A stretch of DNA of 64,000 bases from Oscarella lobularis (GCF_947507565.1 NC_089182.1:2728001-2792000), one strand, 5' to 3'; numbered from the stretch's first letter, positions 12,301 through 23,919 are shown. The notes: a model not told the origin generated them from the sequence alone. Made by a program: numbers and translations.

Positions 12301-12397
12301 TGATAATCGATAAATAATTAACCCGTCGAAGACGGGTACACGGCTAGTGAGGGTCCCGTAGGGTAAATAAGCGATACCCGTATCTGTCTTTAGCCGC

Positions 12398-13319
12398 ATG
12401 GCGTCGTCTGAAACGGCTCCCGCATCCGAAAGCATGCGAATTGTGTCGAGGAAGCGAAGAAAGTCAGCAGAAGAAGCGATGGCGATAGATCCGGCAAGCG
12501 AATCTCGCGAAACGAGACCCCAGTATCCGAAATTGGACGCGAGTCAGGCGGCAGTAAGCGCCAAAGCAACGATTCGATTCTTTCCGACGTCTCTATTCAC
12601 ATTAGGAAGCAGCGAGAACGGAATTTCGTCGCATACCCGTACCACCGCATCGCTACACTCCCCTGAAGGAAAACTGGATGAAAATATTCACTCCAATCGT
12701 CGACCATCTCAAACTTCAAATCCGACTCAACGTAAAAACGAGAACGGTCGAAATGAGGGTGCAAAATTAAAAGTAATTAATTAATTAAATTTATACGTAT
12801 TATCTCTAGACATCTTCTGTTACCGTTGACGACGGCGCCATTCAGAGAGGCGCCGATTTCGTGAGAGCCTTTATGCTGGGTTTTGCTGTGGAAGACTCGT
12901 TGGCATTGGTCCGATTGGACGACTTATACTTGGAAACGTTTGAAATTCAAGATGGTAAGATTTTAGGGTCGGACACATCACGTGCCACAACGTTCGGGTT
13001 TTTTTAGTGAAGCCCCTAAAAGGAGATCACTTGTCTCGAGCAATCGGTCGAATAGCTGGGACTGGAGGAAAGACAAAGTTCACTATAGAAAATGTGACGA
13101 AGACTCGGATAGTATTGGCAGACAGGTACATACATTCGCTATATGTATGTACACATGTACAATGAAGTGGTGTTTCTTAGTAAAATTCACATTTTGGGCT
13201 CATTCAATAACATCAAAATGGCTCGGACTGCCATATGCAATCTTATACTTGGAAGCCCGCCGTCGAAAGTTTATGGAAAGATGAGAACTGTTGCGAGTAG
13301 ATCAGCGGAACGATTTTGA
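12398..13319 (+). CDS. PNO1: PNO1, KH-domain ribosome assembly factor
   Basis: RNA-binding partner of NOB1 needed for late 40S subunit (18S 3' end) maturation; the family acts in nucleolus and cytoplasm. Exons 12398-12553, 12606-12758, 12810-12954, 13008-13125 and 13181-13319 splice in frame to 236 residues, close to the roughly 250 of other animals. After a variable, basic N-terminus the conserved part begins [21 protein letters not shown], followed by the first KH-like half and the KH core with [20 protein letters not shown], ending SRSAERF. All introns are about 50 bp. The start is the first ATG and is followed by a continuous frame into conserved sequence. A Helitron-like element ends about 100 bp upstream. 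The gene converges on TRAPPC5, with 44 bp between stop codons. Confidence 0.95.
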
Positions 13320-13363
13320 AATTAGGCTTATGATATTTTGACTAACGTACATGGGGGCCTTAT

Positions 13364-14254
13364 TTATTTGGCATCTATTGCGCGTTCCCTTTGTAGCACT
13401 GCTTCGTCGAATTTGATCATCAGCGTCGTTCCCTTGTGCCAGTGAGCCGACACTTTTGCTGGCTATAAGTAAAGAGGCACGTGAGCAAAATCAATAGATT
13501 AATTAATCTTACAAAGTTTGTTGCACTCAGAATGCCTTCAACTATTCCAGCATTGAAAGCAGCACAATTTAACCCGCCTGTATATATATTGTTATATATA
13601 GTCAGAAGGCTAAAGGGGAGGGTTGCCTTACTCCTGTCTTTAGGCACTGATATAAATTTATTAACAACTGGTTCCTTTTCTATAATGTAGTCTAAAGGAC
13701 AATGAATTAGAAGGGTAATGATAATGAATGCCAATATACAGGTGGAATCATCCCCCGTTGCGTGTTCCAAATTGTCAGCCTCCTTGCCAAACAAAGCCTG
13801 TCAGGAAATACTTATTTAATTGATAAATATAAATAATTAATTTCACCTTCCATACTTGTCCCTTGATAAAAAGTAGAATATTAATTAGTCTCGTTTCACG
13901 TCGAGAACCGCGCTCTCGCACGGCCAGAAGATCGAGCATTCGCACGCCGACTTCTTGACCGAATTCCGACAATCTGACAAATGAATCAAGTCTCGAGCTA
14001 GCACGATATTGATCAGCCTACTTTCCGTGCAATTCGTTGACAGAGTGGACGCGATTTTGACAGTACTGAACGATCTCGGAAAAGAGTAGAGCGAAAGCGC
14101 TCAAATTGACCTGAAAAGAGGCTTGACTAAAGAGAGCCCTGGCTAGCCACTTGACTATATGCACCTCTCCTTTCCCTTTGCTGAGCGCACGGTCGAGTAT
14201 TCCCACTTGCTGCTTCGGTTTTCCTGAGCTCATCTTGTTTTTATTTTTGCGCAT
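13364..14254 (-). CDS. TRAPPC5: TRAPPC5, TRAPP complex subunit
   Basis: Core subunit (yeast Trs31 family) of the TRAPP tethering complex/GEF for Rab1 in ER-Golgi traffic. Seven exons (14254-14165, 14110-14022, 13973-13847, 13797-13740, 13691-13632, 13577-13513, 13462-13364) give 195 residues against about 188 in human. Landmarks in order are LSAFALLFSEIVQYCQNRV, FGQEVGVRMLDLL, ALFGKEADNLEHA, YYIIEKEPVVNKFISVPK, LNCAAFNAGIVEGIL and VSAHWHKGTTLMIKFDEAV. A second in-frame Met lies eight residues after the first, and either could be the start. Only 54 bp separate this start from that of RANBP3 on the other strand, suggesting a shared promoter. Confidence 0.95.
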
Positions 14255-14308
14255 GCGCGTTGCCTCTTTCGAAAGTTCGATCGTTTCTTCGAAGCGGCAT
14301 TGAGCTCA
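14255..14308. promoter_or_regulatory. Probable bidirectional promoter, TRAPPC5/RANBP3
   Basis: The two start codons point away from each other across 54 bp, so 5' UTRs and core promoters must lie here or overlap the genes. No TATA box is visible. The stretch holds GCATGCGCG and TTCGAAAGTTCGAT-like short palindromes. Function is inferred only from layout. Confidence 0.5.
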
Positions 14309-16255
14309 ATGTCTACCGAACGAGCCGAAGGCAGGGGTTTTTCGCTTTGGAACAAATTAGTACATTCTTATTTTGTAGAACGCGGGGACGACGAGGAAGT
14401 GTCCCCAGTCGACGACTCGAAACGCGCCGAAAGAAAGGTAGACAGCTAGGGAAAGGTTTTCGCGGTCACCGACTCGTTTTTTACTGCAGAGAAAGCTATC
14501 TACCGGCGCGGGGAATGGTAAGATACCTAAGAGATGTAGCAGTTGGACTAGATACAGGATGATACATGTCGATACTACCGTACCACGTAAAATGCACGCG
14601 CTTTCTTTCATCAATAATTGTGACATTTATTGATGAATGAACGAATGAATGAATACACCGGTGAACTGCGTTTATAATGACTTTGCCAATGGTAATGACG
14701 ACATTTTCATTCATACTTTGGACAAACAGTAGTATAGAAGTCTGTGAGGAGATCTATTGTATAAACACTTTGTTAGAATGTGATGGAAGTGACTGTGGTG
14801 GTGATAGTAAGCGGTTTGCTATGATCAGCGAGGGAGAGAAGGTCGGCAGAATGATCACGCCTCCCAAGCTGATAGCAGCAACGAGTGGTCTCAGTGAAAA
14901 GAACGACGATGTAGGCGACTTCTCCCATGCCCAAGTCAATCTGTTTTTTAAACTTTTTCGTAGGAAAGGTCCACTGTGCGGAATCCTGCGATTGCGAAGG
15001 GATTCGGTTCATTTGGAGGAGGCGCTTTTCGGTCGTTTGAGGCAGTGAAAATCGATGGCATGGAGAAGTCCAGTTTTCCTATTATTCCACGTCCTCCGAG
15101 TCTGACAGCAGCGTCGTCATCGTGAGCTTGAAATCGAAAAAAAAATATATATATATAGACGGTTTCAAATTCTTTATATCATCTAATAGCACTGCCAAGG
15201 AAAAGAGCTCGCAGAATCTTTTTCTCCAAGTAACGAAGAAAAGTGAAGACGAGTCTGAAGCAACAAATACAGAGTGCGTAGAGAAATTGGTATTCTTACC
15301 CCCCAAACCTCAATTTTTTGCCCTGGATTTAGTCCGAGCGCATCGCCATCGTCATCAGGAAAAGGATTCGTATTTGGCAGCAACCTGTCGTTCAGAGTTA
15401 TAGTGAGCGTTTCGTTGACGCGAGGGAAGTTTCCGTATTACTACTGATCGTCTTTTCGAAGCGTCAAACGGCAGCGGAGGGCGGCGAATCTCAATCAACG
15501 ACAACAAAGACGGAGTCTACGGACAAACGAAAGGAGAGCGAAAGTGGAGAAGAGCAGGATTCGGAAAAGACAAAATCGACGCAGCAAAAGCCGCTCTTGC
15601 CGTCGGCGGAAGTGATTACAGGCGAAGAAAAAGAAAAAAACGTACTTCAGGTAAGAAATTTTAGATTGCTCTTTTCTTCGTGAAATGTGAAATCTTTACA
15701 CAGGTTTTCTGCCTTTTGTACGTATTCGACGCGAAAACGCACTCTTGGATCGAAAAGGGACGGGGAACGCTTCATCTTAACGACATGGAAGAATCGACGC
15801 AATCGCGAATTGGTTCGATAGCACAGACTCGTCAAAATGTGTAATTAATTAATTAATTAATTAATTAAACTTTGAATTAGTGATGAGGTCTCAAGCGAAC
15901 CTGCGAGTCATTCTCAACACTCTCGTTTGGCCGCAGATGGTGTGCGAGAAGGTTGATCGAAAGAGCATACGTCTCACAGCGCTCAATCCCGAAGGAGGAG
16001 TACGAGTTTGCCTCGTGAAGGTAACACACATAATGTATATTAATACATTATCTATGTACTTATTTATTTATTTATTTATTTATATCTTTTTTGTTTTGCT
16101 AGTGTGCGGTGAAAGACCGTGACGCACTTCATCTTGCAATCAATGAACGACTTCAGAATTCTAAACGGGACGAGTTGGGCGAGAATCCAAAGCCGTCGTC
16201 GCCATCAGATTTTTTAGATAGAAACAGTAAGACGGAAAAAGATGAGGTAGCATGA
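14309..16255 (+). CDS. RANBP3: RANBP3, Ran-binding domain export cofactor
   Basis: Nuclear cofactor that stimulates CRM1/exportin-1 export through a C-terminal Ran-binding domain. A frame-consistent model of ten exons (14309-14437, 14490-14517, 14777-14934, 14964-15121, 15190-15273, 15333-15402, 15462-15650, 15704-15812, 15881-16020, 16103-16255) encodes 405 residues; vertebrate forms are about 500-560. Visible features are an FG-type motif GFVFGSNL, an acidic/Lys-rich linker, and the Ran-binding domain from VITGEEKEKNVLQ through GRGTLHLNDM and MRSQANLRVILNTLVWPQM to ALHLAINERL. The second exon and its 259-bp downstream intron are the least certain parts. The FG and Ran-binding exons are secure. 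Confidence 0.9.
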
Positions 16256-16553
16256 TTTGTCAACGTTGAGAAACGAATTAGATTTAGTTCTTGTTTTTTT
16301 GTGTTTTGTCTCTTTTTCATAGAACATACGCCAGTAATGTATACCTTTATCCGGGCTCTTTCGCTTGCACTGCTTCGAAACTTCCTTCGACGGACGCGGC
16401 GCTGAACGCACGGATGTAAGAGGTTTCTCCTCGCGCTCGTTCCTACGCTACAGCTTCAAGGTAAACTCATGAATCATGGGCGATTACGCAAGACACGCCC
16501 ATTTTCTATTTCTTTTTTTGGTCAGTTTTCCTACTCAACTCCGTTTATATTAG

Positions 16554-18409
16554 ACAGCAGATGAATTTCCCCTGACAAAAGGGACTTCCCAAGCTGGATA
16601 TAGTGAGCTGACGTCTTTAGAGCCCCACACACAAAAGAGCGGCGAAGTCTTGGAAAGGATGACCGAGAATTTGGCTCTGGTGAGCGCCGTGGCAAACGGC
16701 GACGTCGATCTCGTTCGCCGACTCGGCGCGTCTCGAACGCGAGGCGAAATCGACGCGAACGAGAGGGATTCGGCCGGACGACCGCTCCTCGTCATCGCGA
16801 CGTGGACGAACAACTTGGAGATGTGCTCGTATCTCGTGAGCGAGGGCGCGAACGTCGACGTGCGAGACAAGAAGGGAAAGAGCAGTCTTCACCTCGCCTG
16901 CTTCAAAAACTTCACGTCGATCGTATCGTTTCTCGTCGATCGACGAGCTGATATCAATCTCGTCGACGAGGATGGAAATAGCGCCGCTCATCACGCCGTT
17001 ATTCGAAAGAACTTCAAGTCTCTCGTGCTCTTGGGCTCCGCTGGAGCGAATTTCGCTTTGGAGAATCGGGCTGGTCGAACGGTTATTGATATTGCGAGGG
17101 AGCAGAAAGCGGGGGGGGATTGTCTCTTTTATTTGGAATCTTTTCAAGTGTGCGCAGCTCAGGGCGAGTTTTAATTAAATTATAATATTTATTATCATAA
17201 TAATTTTTTTCTGTTCTTTTAGATGGAGTGAGTCTTCTGTCTCTGGTTTCTCACTATTGTCGATTGGCTGTTGAGTACAGGGACTCGAAGCAGCGATTAG
17301 AACAGTGCCAAGTGTCGAGGGGAACTCTCGCTCAGCTGGAAAAGGAGACCAACCTGCGCGAAACGCATCTGCGTAGGCAACTCGAGCAATCGGAAACCGA
17401 GCGCAATGAACTGAGAGCTGAACTAGCAGAAAAAGACGACTCAATCGCCTCGCTCCAGAGCCGCCTGGAAATCCTAGAAGACGAAAAGTCGTCTCTCGCC
17501 GACAGCCTACGACGCAGCACCGCCGACAAAGAGAACGAAAACGCGTACGCAATCGAATCGAAGGACGTCGAAATCGATCACCAATGCGAACTGGGTAGAG
17601 GATCGTTTGCCGTCGTGAACTTGGGAACGTGGCAGGGATCGCGCGTCGCCGTCAAGACGCTTCACGACGAAGTGGCGAGTCTCTACAACGGCGAAGTCGT
17701 CAAACAGGAGACGTCGAATTGCAGCCGAATACGTCATCCCCACGTCGTCGCCATGTGCGGCTGGATCGTTCCGAACGTCGACAAACCGCCCAGTCAAATC
17801 GTTTTTGAGCTACTCGAAGCCTCCTTGACTGACGTCATCACGGCGGCACTCAATTCGCCGTCGTATTTGACCTTGAGAGAGCAAATCGACTTGGCAAAGG
17901 ACTCCCTTTCCGGACTGGCCTACTTGCATCATTTCGAACCGGCTCTTCTCCACGGCGACATTCGACCGTCGAATATTTTAGTTACTCGAACGATGGCAGC
18001 GAAGATTGGCGATCTCGGCTCGTCGCACTTTGCCGGCAATCCCCATTCGGTCGGTCCCCTGAGTCGCTTGTATCTCGCTCCGGAACGAATGCCGAATAAG
18101 GAGGGACGAGCGCCGGGGAATACGGCGGCGGCCGACGTCTACAGTCTCGGCGTTAGCGCGATTGAATTATTTACGGGGAAGCCGCCCGGCGTCGGCGCTG
18201 TTTGCGACGAGAACGAGCTTCTCATGAATATCTGCGTTTCTATGACGTGTAAGGAGCCGAGATATCGGGGAAAGGCGTGGGACGTTCTGTGCAAATTGGA
18301 CGACGTAAGACGGCAAGGTCAATACTCTGCTTGTCCGCCGAAACGACTCGTCAAAGGCGTGCAGCACGGAATCGCAGCCGTGGAACTCGCAGAGAAGCGA
18401 TTCGATTAA
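16554..18409 (+). CDS. Ankyrin repeat/coiled-coil/TKL-like protein kinase
   Basis: An N-terminal block of about four ankyrin repeats (roughly 16670-17110; for example KGKSSLHLACFKN and DGNSAAHHAVIRKN) is joined by one intron to a Glu/Gln/Arg-rich coiled coil (17290-17530) and a kinase domain (about 17570-18340). Kinase landmarks are a glycine loop GRGSFAVV, VAVK, a catalytic loop HGDIRPSNIL (HGD in place of HRD), DLG in place of DFG, and LAPERM for APE. Lys, catalytic Asp, Asn and metal-binding Asp are kept, so activity is plausible. The layout suggests a tyrosine-kinase-like (TKL) family member. The exon from 16554 is open in frame; an upstream first exon is likely but I could not place it, and the first Met in this exon is at 16659. 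The intron acceptor is either about 17222 or 17279; the second keeps frame with a donor at 17156. It ends 12 bp from JMJD7. Confidence 0.8.
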
Positions 18410-18421
18410 TTAATTAATTAA

Positions 18422-19351
18422 TTAATTCGAGGTGCCTTGGCTGGATGGCAACAATTTGGACAAAAATTCAAAATAAGCAAATTTGATATCATATTCCATA
18501 TCGTACCAATAGTTCACGGCAATGCTTCCATGACTCTGTCGGACATGGTGAAACCAGAGCGACGGTAAATAGAGCATTTCGCCTGCCTTGACTGTACACG
18601 TAATCGGCCGTGCTTTCCCATATATAGATTCGCTGTTATCACGAAGGGGATCGACGCAAATCCACGGCACGTCCGTCTCATCGACACAGTCCACAATTTC
18701 AAACCCGTCACCGCATTTCTTATAAACCCCCGGTTTATAATATTTATACGGTATGAAGGGCGCGTCGGTTGGCGGATGGAGTACGAACGTCTTTTCTCCC
18801 GCTACGACGCAATAGAGATTCTCGTAGTGATCCTTGTGCATTGACGTCACGGCTCTTCCGTCGCCCATCCAAAAGTTGACGGCGTCCGGACGACGTCCGA
18901 GGGCGATCGACGCCCAATCGATTTCCGCGTCGACGTCGGCGAAAATGTCTCGAAATTCGTCGGTTAAATTCGAATTTTGTTTTTGCACGTAGAAAATTCC
19001 GTCGTCGAGAGTTGGATCGGCGAGAATGTCGAGAAAGTGAGCGAATCGCATCCGGCGTTCTTCCGGCATTACGAATCGATTTTTCGCTATCGCGTCGGCG
19101 TATCCCGTCGGCGTGACGGCTACCGTGACGATTTTTTCGCCTATGCGAGCTCTTAAACTGTCGATCGACCATCGTGAGAGCGCCGGCCAATGATTGAACG
19201 CATTGCGAACTAGAACGGGCTTATTCGGCGCTATCCATTCCCTATAGAAGGCCAGAGGAGTTGGAGGCGCATCGATAACTGGTACGACCGTCGGCAGGTA
19301 CAGTTCTCGCGCTTCTTGTGCGAGAAAATGCAACTTTTCGTCCAGTTCCAT
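18422..19351 (-). CDS. JMJD7: JMJD7, JmjC-domain lysyl hydroxylase/peptidase
   Basis: Fe(II)/2-oxoglutarate oxygenase of the small JmjC group; human JMJD7 hydroxylates DRG GTPases, and a protease activity has also been reported. It is a single uninterrupted exon of 309 residues, matching the roughly 316 of human, with conserved [57 protein letters not shown], the iron-binding HKDH with [14 protein letters not shown], and the distal histidine in LWFHHVRQS followed by [11 protein letters not shown]. The frame is open upstream to 19438, but the Met at 19351 aligns best with family N-termini; the longer start would overlap LMBRD2. Lack of introns in this intron-rich region is notable. Confidence 0.94.
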   Translation of the reverse strand: MELDEKLHFLAQEARELYLPTVVPVIDAPPTPLAFYREWIAPNKPVLVRNAFNHWPALSRWSIDSLRARIGEKIVTVAVTPTGYADAIAKNRFVMPEERRMRFAHFLDILADPTLDDGIFYVQKQNSNLTDEFRDIFADVDAEIDWASIALGRRPDAVNFWMGDGRAVTSMHKDHYENLYCVVAGEKTFVLHPPTDAPFIPYKYYKPGVYKKCGDGFEIVDCVDETDVPWICVDPLRDNSESIYGKARPITCTVKAGEMLYLPSLWFHHVRQSHGSIAVNYWYDMEYDIKFAYFEFLSKLLPSSQGTSN

Positions 19352-19400
19352 TACCCCCGTAACGCGCGTTTCCCATGTTATGTTCACGTGATCGTAGGAC
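19352..19400. promoter_or_regulatory. 49-bp head-to-head spacer JMJD7/LMBRD2
   Basis: If JMJD7 starts at 19351, both genes must share regulatory DNA in 49 bp plus the surrounding coding sequence. An alternative JMJD7 Met at 19402-19400 would overlap the LMBRD2 ATG within the palindrome CATG. No TATA or Initiator is evident. Confidence 0.45.
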
Positions 19401-22077
19401 ATGTCGTTCGGACCGATCGTCGTCGAGACGGTCGTCATATTTGCGCTTACACTCTTCGCCGTTAATCGCTACGGCGATTTGAGACGACAGAATGTCCTGA
19501 CGTCGGTGTTCGTCATCGTTACGTGGTTCCTATCCTTTTGGATCATCTTTCTTCTACCAATCGATATATCCGCGGTAAGCTCATAGCATCTGTAAAGGTA
19601 GTCTCTAGTCAAGAGGAGCCCCTACCAAGCCGTCACGTACCTAACGGTACAGGTAAATTCAATTAGAAGTAATTAGCCACTCAGCTCATAGTTTTGTCGT
19701 GAGGAAAACATATCTTGTCCTTCGCAACAAATTATTTATACTTAAGATACTCTATAATTTAGTATTTATTTCTTTTCAGACTCTCTATGAGCAGTGCTAC
19801 AAGATGCAATATGCGAATGGCTCGTCGAAAAAGTTTCTGGGCAACGGAAGTGGAATGTGCACGAAGCCGTGGTCATACGTGGATCGCAACGTTCTAAAAC
19901 AAATCTGGAACGTTGTCTACTGGTCGACGCAACTTCTCACATGGTGCTCCAATTCAAAAGAAAGGAAAATCGACGATGTTCTTTTTATAGGATCATATTG
20001 CCGTTCTTGCAATCTTACGTCACAGCGGCGCACTTTACAATACAGCGCAAAATCTTGGCAATGCTCAAAGAGAATGCCATCGTTTATGGGAGTCTGGGAC
20101 TGATATTCGGCATTCTCCTCATCTACGTTGTAATCAAAGGCGGACTAAACAGGTACAGTACCAATAATATAGATATAGTATATCTTCATATTAGTCTCTC
20201 TCTCTCTCAAGCGATTCCTTCAATGGAATCGTCGTCGCAGCTTCGAATACGTGGGGCTTGCTCATCTTGGTTCTTCTCCTCGGTTACGGACTTGTTGACG
20301 TGCCGCTGAGTGTTTGGAATTCCAGTCGCGTTCGTCGCACTCTCGCTCACATGTACTTCAAAGTCGCCAAATTACGAAGCGACATGGAAGACGCAAAGCT
20401 CAAGCTCGACGAAGTCTACGAAGACGTGCGAAAGGTCGCTCAAACGGTGAAATATAGGGATCCGTTGAGAAAACACGTGGATACCATATTAAAAAAGGCA
20501 AACGTCATTTAGACACGCAATCTCTAGCCCAAAATCAATATTATATATAGTGTCCAGAAGGATTGATAAGTCGCGCTGATCGCGGCGTCGACGACTTTGA
20601 GGATTTCGATGATGGAGATAAGGGAGGCGAGTATCCGACGGTGAGCAAGCTCGTGACGATACACAAGAAAGTCATAACGGCGACGAGAGACACAAAGAGA
20701 ACGAAAGCGTAAGAAATCATAATTATTCTATTAGTAAAATCGAGCTTTTTCATAGTCAATGGGAAATACTTGTGGATAAAACAATGGATTTGGAAGACGT
20801 CGAAGATCAGAGATCGAGTAGCGGTTATCGATTTCGAGGATCTTTGGGATCGTCTAGTAAAATTTGGAGAAAGTGTCCGACGCTTAAACAAACTCTAGGT
20901 AAGTGAATTTCGCGTGAACGACGAGAAGAGAGTGTACATACAATTGGTTCTAGACTGGTGGTGGAAGATCAAAATTCTTCCTGTAGTTTTAATGATTTTG
21001 GCCGTTCTATTTGGCTTGATTTCTCTATGTGTCGTCTGGTCGGAAGCGTCATTCTTCAGCACGGATCCAGTGCTGTCCGTATTTGCTCTGCTAGTGAATG
21101 CCACGGGAGCAACGGGCCAGCATTTCGTCATAACAGAGGTAGCGAATTTATTGAGTGTGATACTGAACATTTTTTCCTCCCTCCTAGGCCATTTGCATCT
21201 TTAGTATTGGCTATGTGGCAGTGTGCGCCTACTACACGATCTTCTGCATACGAATTTTCAATTATTACTATCTGGTTCCCCATCACACAGATGAAAACAG
21301 CCTGCTCTTTTGTGCCATGTAGGCGCAAACCAGTCGCATTATATCTTTATACTATTTTTATCTAGGTTCCTAAGTCGACTCACGGCGCCTCTTTGTCTCA
21401 ATTTCGTTGGCATCATACACCTGGACAGCCATCTAACTGGATCAGGTAATACAAGCACACTAGAGACCGAGACGGCATTTACTGAAGTAAGCACACCAAG
21501 TCCTTATATGACTCCCCTACCATCCCCGAACTCTCTTCCTAGGTGATGGGACACATGGACCTCATCCCGTTCATCGCCAAAAAATTCAACGTATATTTTC
21601 CCTGCTGTCTCATTCTCCTCTGCCTGGCGACCATATGTCGACTGGGCAGTCGAATTCTTCACTGTTTCGGCGCGCAACAGTTCTTCGAAGACGACGAAAT
21701 GTCGGCCGACTACGTCAGCGAAGGAAAAGAATTCATTAAAATAGGTTTGTTTTCGTTAGGGAGAAGTTTCTCACTCGCTGACGTGCGTCGCGCTGTGGTT
21801 AGAGAGACGACGACGCGGCGTCGGCGGCGGCGGCGGTCAAGGTTCCAAGGACGTCGAACGTTCGAAACGTTCGTCGTCGCGATTGCTCAATCGCTCGTCG
21901 ACGAGTGCGCCCGTCGAACTGACGACGATTAAGTTCAGTCGACGAAATCGCGATGGCGATCGGCTAGAATTGATTCCTTCGCACGATGAATACGATAGCG
22001 GCGGCGACGGCGGAAGTGGCGCCGCGTCTCGTCGAGCAAAGGATCTCGTTTCTAGAGGAGTATTTGACGATATGTGA
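19401..22077 (+). CDS. LMBRD2: LMBRD2, nine-pass LMBR1-family membrane protein
   Basis: Multi-pass protein of the LMBR1/LIMR family; in mammals LMBRD2 is linked to beta-adrenergic receptor signalling and trafficking. Eleven exons (19401-19574, 19780-19943, 19991-20152, 20212-20503, 20551-20708, 20756-20898, 20954-21138, 21188-21318, 21366-21486, 21543-21744, 21803-22077) join in frame to 668 residues (human about 695). Conserved stretches include [75 protein letters not shown] and [18 protein letters not shown], ending SRGVFDDM like the vertebrate DIFNDV end. Several introns are 47-49 bp. A Gly-rich run after the last TM is specific to this copy. Confidence 0.96.
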
Positions 22078-22338
22078 AAAGAAAAATCGATGGATATTTT
22101 AGATATGCTCCGTATATCGGCAGAACGATCGAAGTCTCGTCCGCCAGCTGACGGCGGCTCCAATTGTTGTTGTTCTCCGCTTCTCTCATAATACCCTCAA
22201 TCTCTATTTAAACAAAGGGGGGCGGTATTAGGCAGTTCTCTCTTTTATTCACTCTCTCTCCCACGCTCGCTTCCCGGTTGCAAATGGCCCAGCTGCACCT
22301 CCGGAAGTTTGCATTGTCTGTCTGCTGGTGGGCCACCC
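22078..22338. other. Intergenic region upstream of Ig gene 1
   Basis: I see no coding or RNA gene. It holds pyrimidine-rich tracts (CTCTCTCTCCCACGC) and TCTATTTAAAC near 22203, a possible upstream TATA-like element or the LMBRD2 3' region. Confidence 0.4.
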
Positions 22339-22346
22339 TATAAAAG
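22339..22346 (+). promoter_or_regulatory. TATA box TATAAAAG
   Basis: A consensus TATAAAAG lies 52-59 bases before the ATG of the following gene. A transcription start about 25-30 bp downstream would leave a roughly 25-base 5' UTR. It is the clearest TATA box in the window; most neighbours lack one. Confidence 0.55.
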
Positions 22347-22397
22347 ATATTACCGGCGGATGCATTTGCGCATTTCAGCTTGCGGTGGTCATATAGA

Positions 22398-23675
22398 ATG
22401 CGGACGGCACGACAAACTCTTCTCCTTCTCTCCTTTTCCGTCCTCGTCCTTTGCATTGTTGGGTTTAGCGAACGTGTCGCCGTCGAAGTAGTAGAGTAAG
22501 CCCCGAGGATATACCTAACGAACTAGACTTATCAGATACTGTCCATTTACTGCAACTGCAGTAGTAAAAGCATTTGCTCTAAAGCCGGCCTTTCTTTTCC
22601 TTTTTATAGATCAGAACAGCGGCAAAGTTCAACCGGTGGGGAAGGTAGGCCAGTTCCTCGCTTTTATTACTGCAATATTTGGCTCCTTCAGGGCGCCGTC
22701 TTATCAAGAATGCCAGAGACTTCGACAAGATTTACACCAAACGGTTTGGCGATGCAGTGAAATTCCGCTGCGCCGTTCGCCATAAGCATCATCGCGTGGA
22801 AGCAGTCGCGTGGGTCCACAAAGGACGTCCAATTAACAACGAGACGTCGAAGCGACACAGCGTCTTCAAGAAGCCGAACGGCGAGTACGTTCTGAAGATA
22901 CGCGAGCTCGCGCTGACCGATAGCGGAGCGTACGAATGCATCGTAACCGCCGACGATTGTCAGACGGGAAAGACGCTCTTCCTTACCGTGCAAAGTAAAC
23001 GCAGCAAAGAGATCAAATTGCTCATCACGATTCTCCTCCCAGACTATCAATGGGTTTATTTTAGGCATTCAAATCGCTTCGGCTGACGACAACGACCCAG
23101 TCGATTGCAGCGATTTTTGCAGAGACCAGTTCGATGAATGGAACCAGCTCGAATTACCTCGTCAAGTTCGCCATCTCTTATCGTATGGCCCTGCGATGAT
23201 ACACGCCGGATGGGCGACTCAAGGTGGCTCTATTACTATTTACACACAGAGAAGCCACTCGGTCTCGAACGGAACTAATCCGCGCAGATTTCAGACTGAC
23301 GTGAATCGGCTTTGGGGTAACGGTACTGGTTGCTCCTGTCTAGCCGCTAGCCTTCACTATGCGGCGGACGAAACGGTCGCGCCACTCGTTGTCACGGCGA
23401 CGGCTGACCCGGGGTCGGGGTCGCTCTACACCATTGGTGGCTCGGGCGACGTCGAAGGGCGTCGGTGGATGGAACCGCTAGGCTTTCGCTATGAAATCGT
23501 TCACGCATGCGGCGTTTACGAGAGCGTCAATTCGAGATGCGTCGACAATGACGTGAGCGATGCCATGGGAAAGTGGCGGTGGACTGTCGCGAGAGTTCCG
23601 CTTGCAGACGTCACGGAGTTTGTTTGTTCTGCTGTGGCTCCGGAAGAATCTTCGGCTCGGGGTCAGGAATGGTAA
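22398..23675 (+). CDS. Secreted Ig-domain protein with novel Cys-rich C-terminal domain
   Basis: Exons 22398-22495, 22610-22644, 22692-22994 and 23065-23675 join to 348 residues. Exon 1 encodes a signal peptide (MRTARQTLLLLSFSVLVLC). Exon 3 is one Ig-like domain: VKFRCAVRH for strand B, VAWVHKGRPI for strand C, and LTDSGAYECIVTADD before strand G. The last exon encodes about 200 residues with an even set of cysteines (CSDFCRDQF, GCSCLAASL, YEIVHACGVYESVNSRC) that I cannot assign to a family. No membrane segment or GPI signal is visible, so secretion is inferred. It is followed at 23920 by a second Ig gene in the same orientation, which may be a distant tandem relative. Confidence 0.78.
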
Positions 23676-23919
23676 AGACCGTCTTTGCAAACTGACTCTA
23701 GTTGTTATCTTAGTACAGTCAAGATGCCCCTCGGTTTAGAGAGCTAAGGTTTTAGTAGAGCTTCAAAATCGACCTCACGTCTATCCTCAGGGTGCAGACA
23801 GTCACGGTTGACCACATGGACCACCCCTTTCCATAGATGGTCTTGACATATGTAGGAATCTCCCGGATTTTGCCCTAAGATACGTACGTACACTATTTCC
23901 GTAGTATAGTGCCGGTCAA

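Noticed and set aside
14309-14437. An 18-bp intron GTACATTC to TTGTAG in RANBP3 exon 1
   Set aside because: Too short to splice, and the sequence reads through in frame.
18744-19190. 148-codon minus frame inside JMJD7
   Set aside because: Arg/Ser-rich out-of-frame shadow of the JmjC coding sequence.
19351-19438. JMJD7 start at 19438
   Set aside because: It would overlap the LMBRD2 coding start and adds 29 residues not seen in the family; Met at 19351 aligns with known N-termini.
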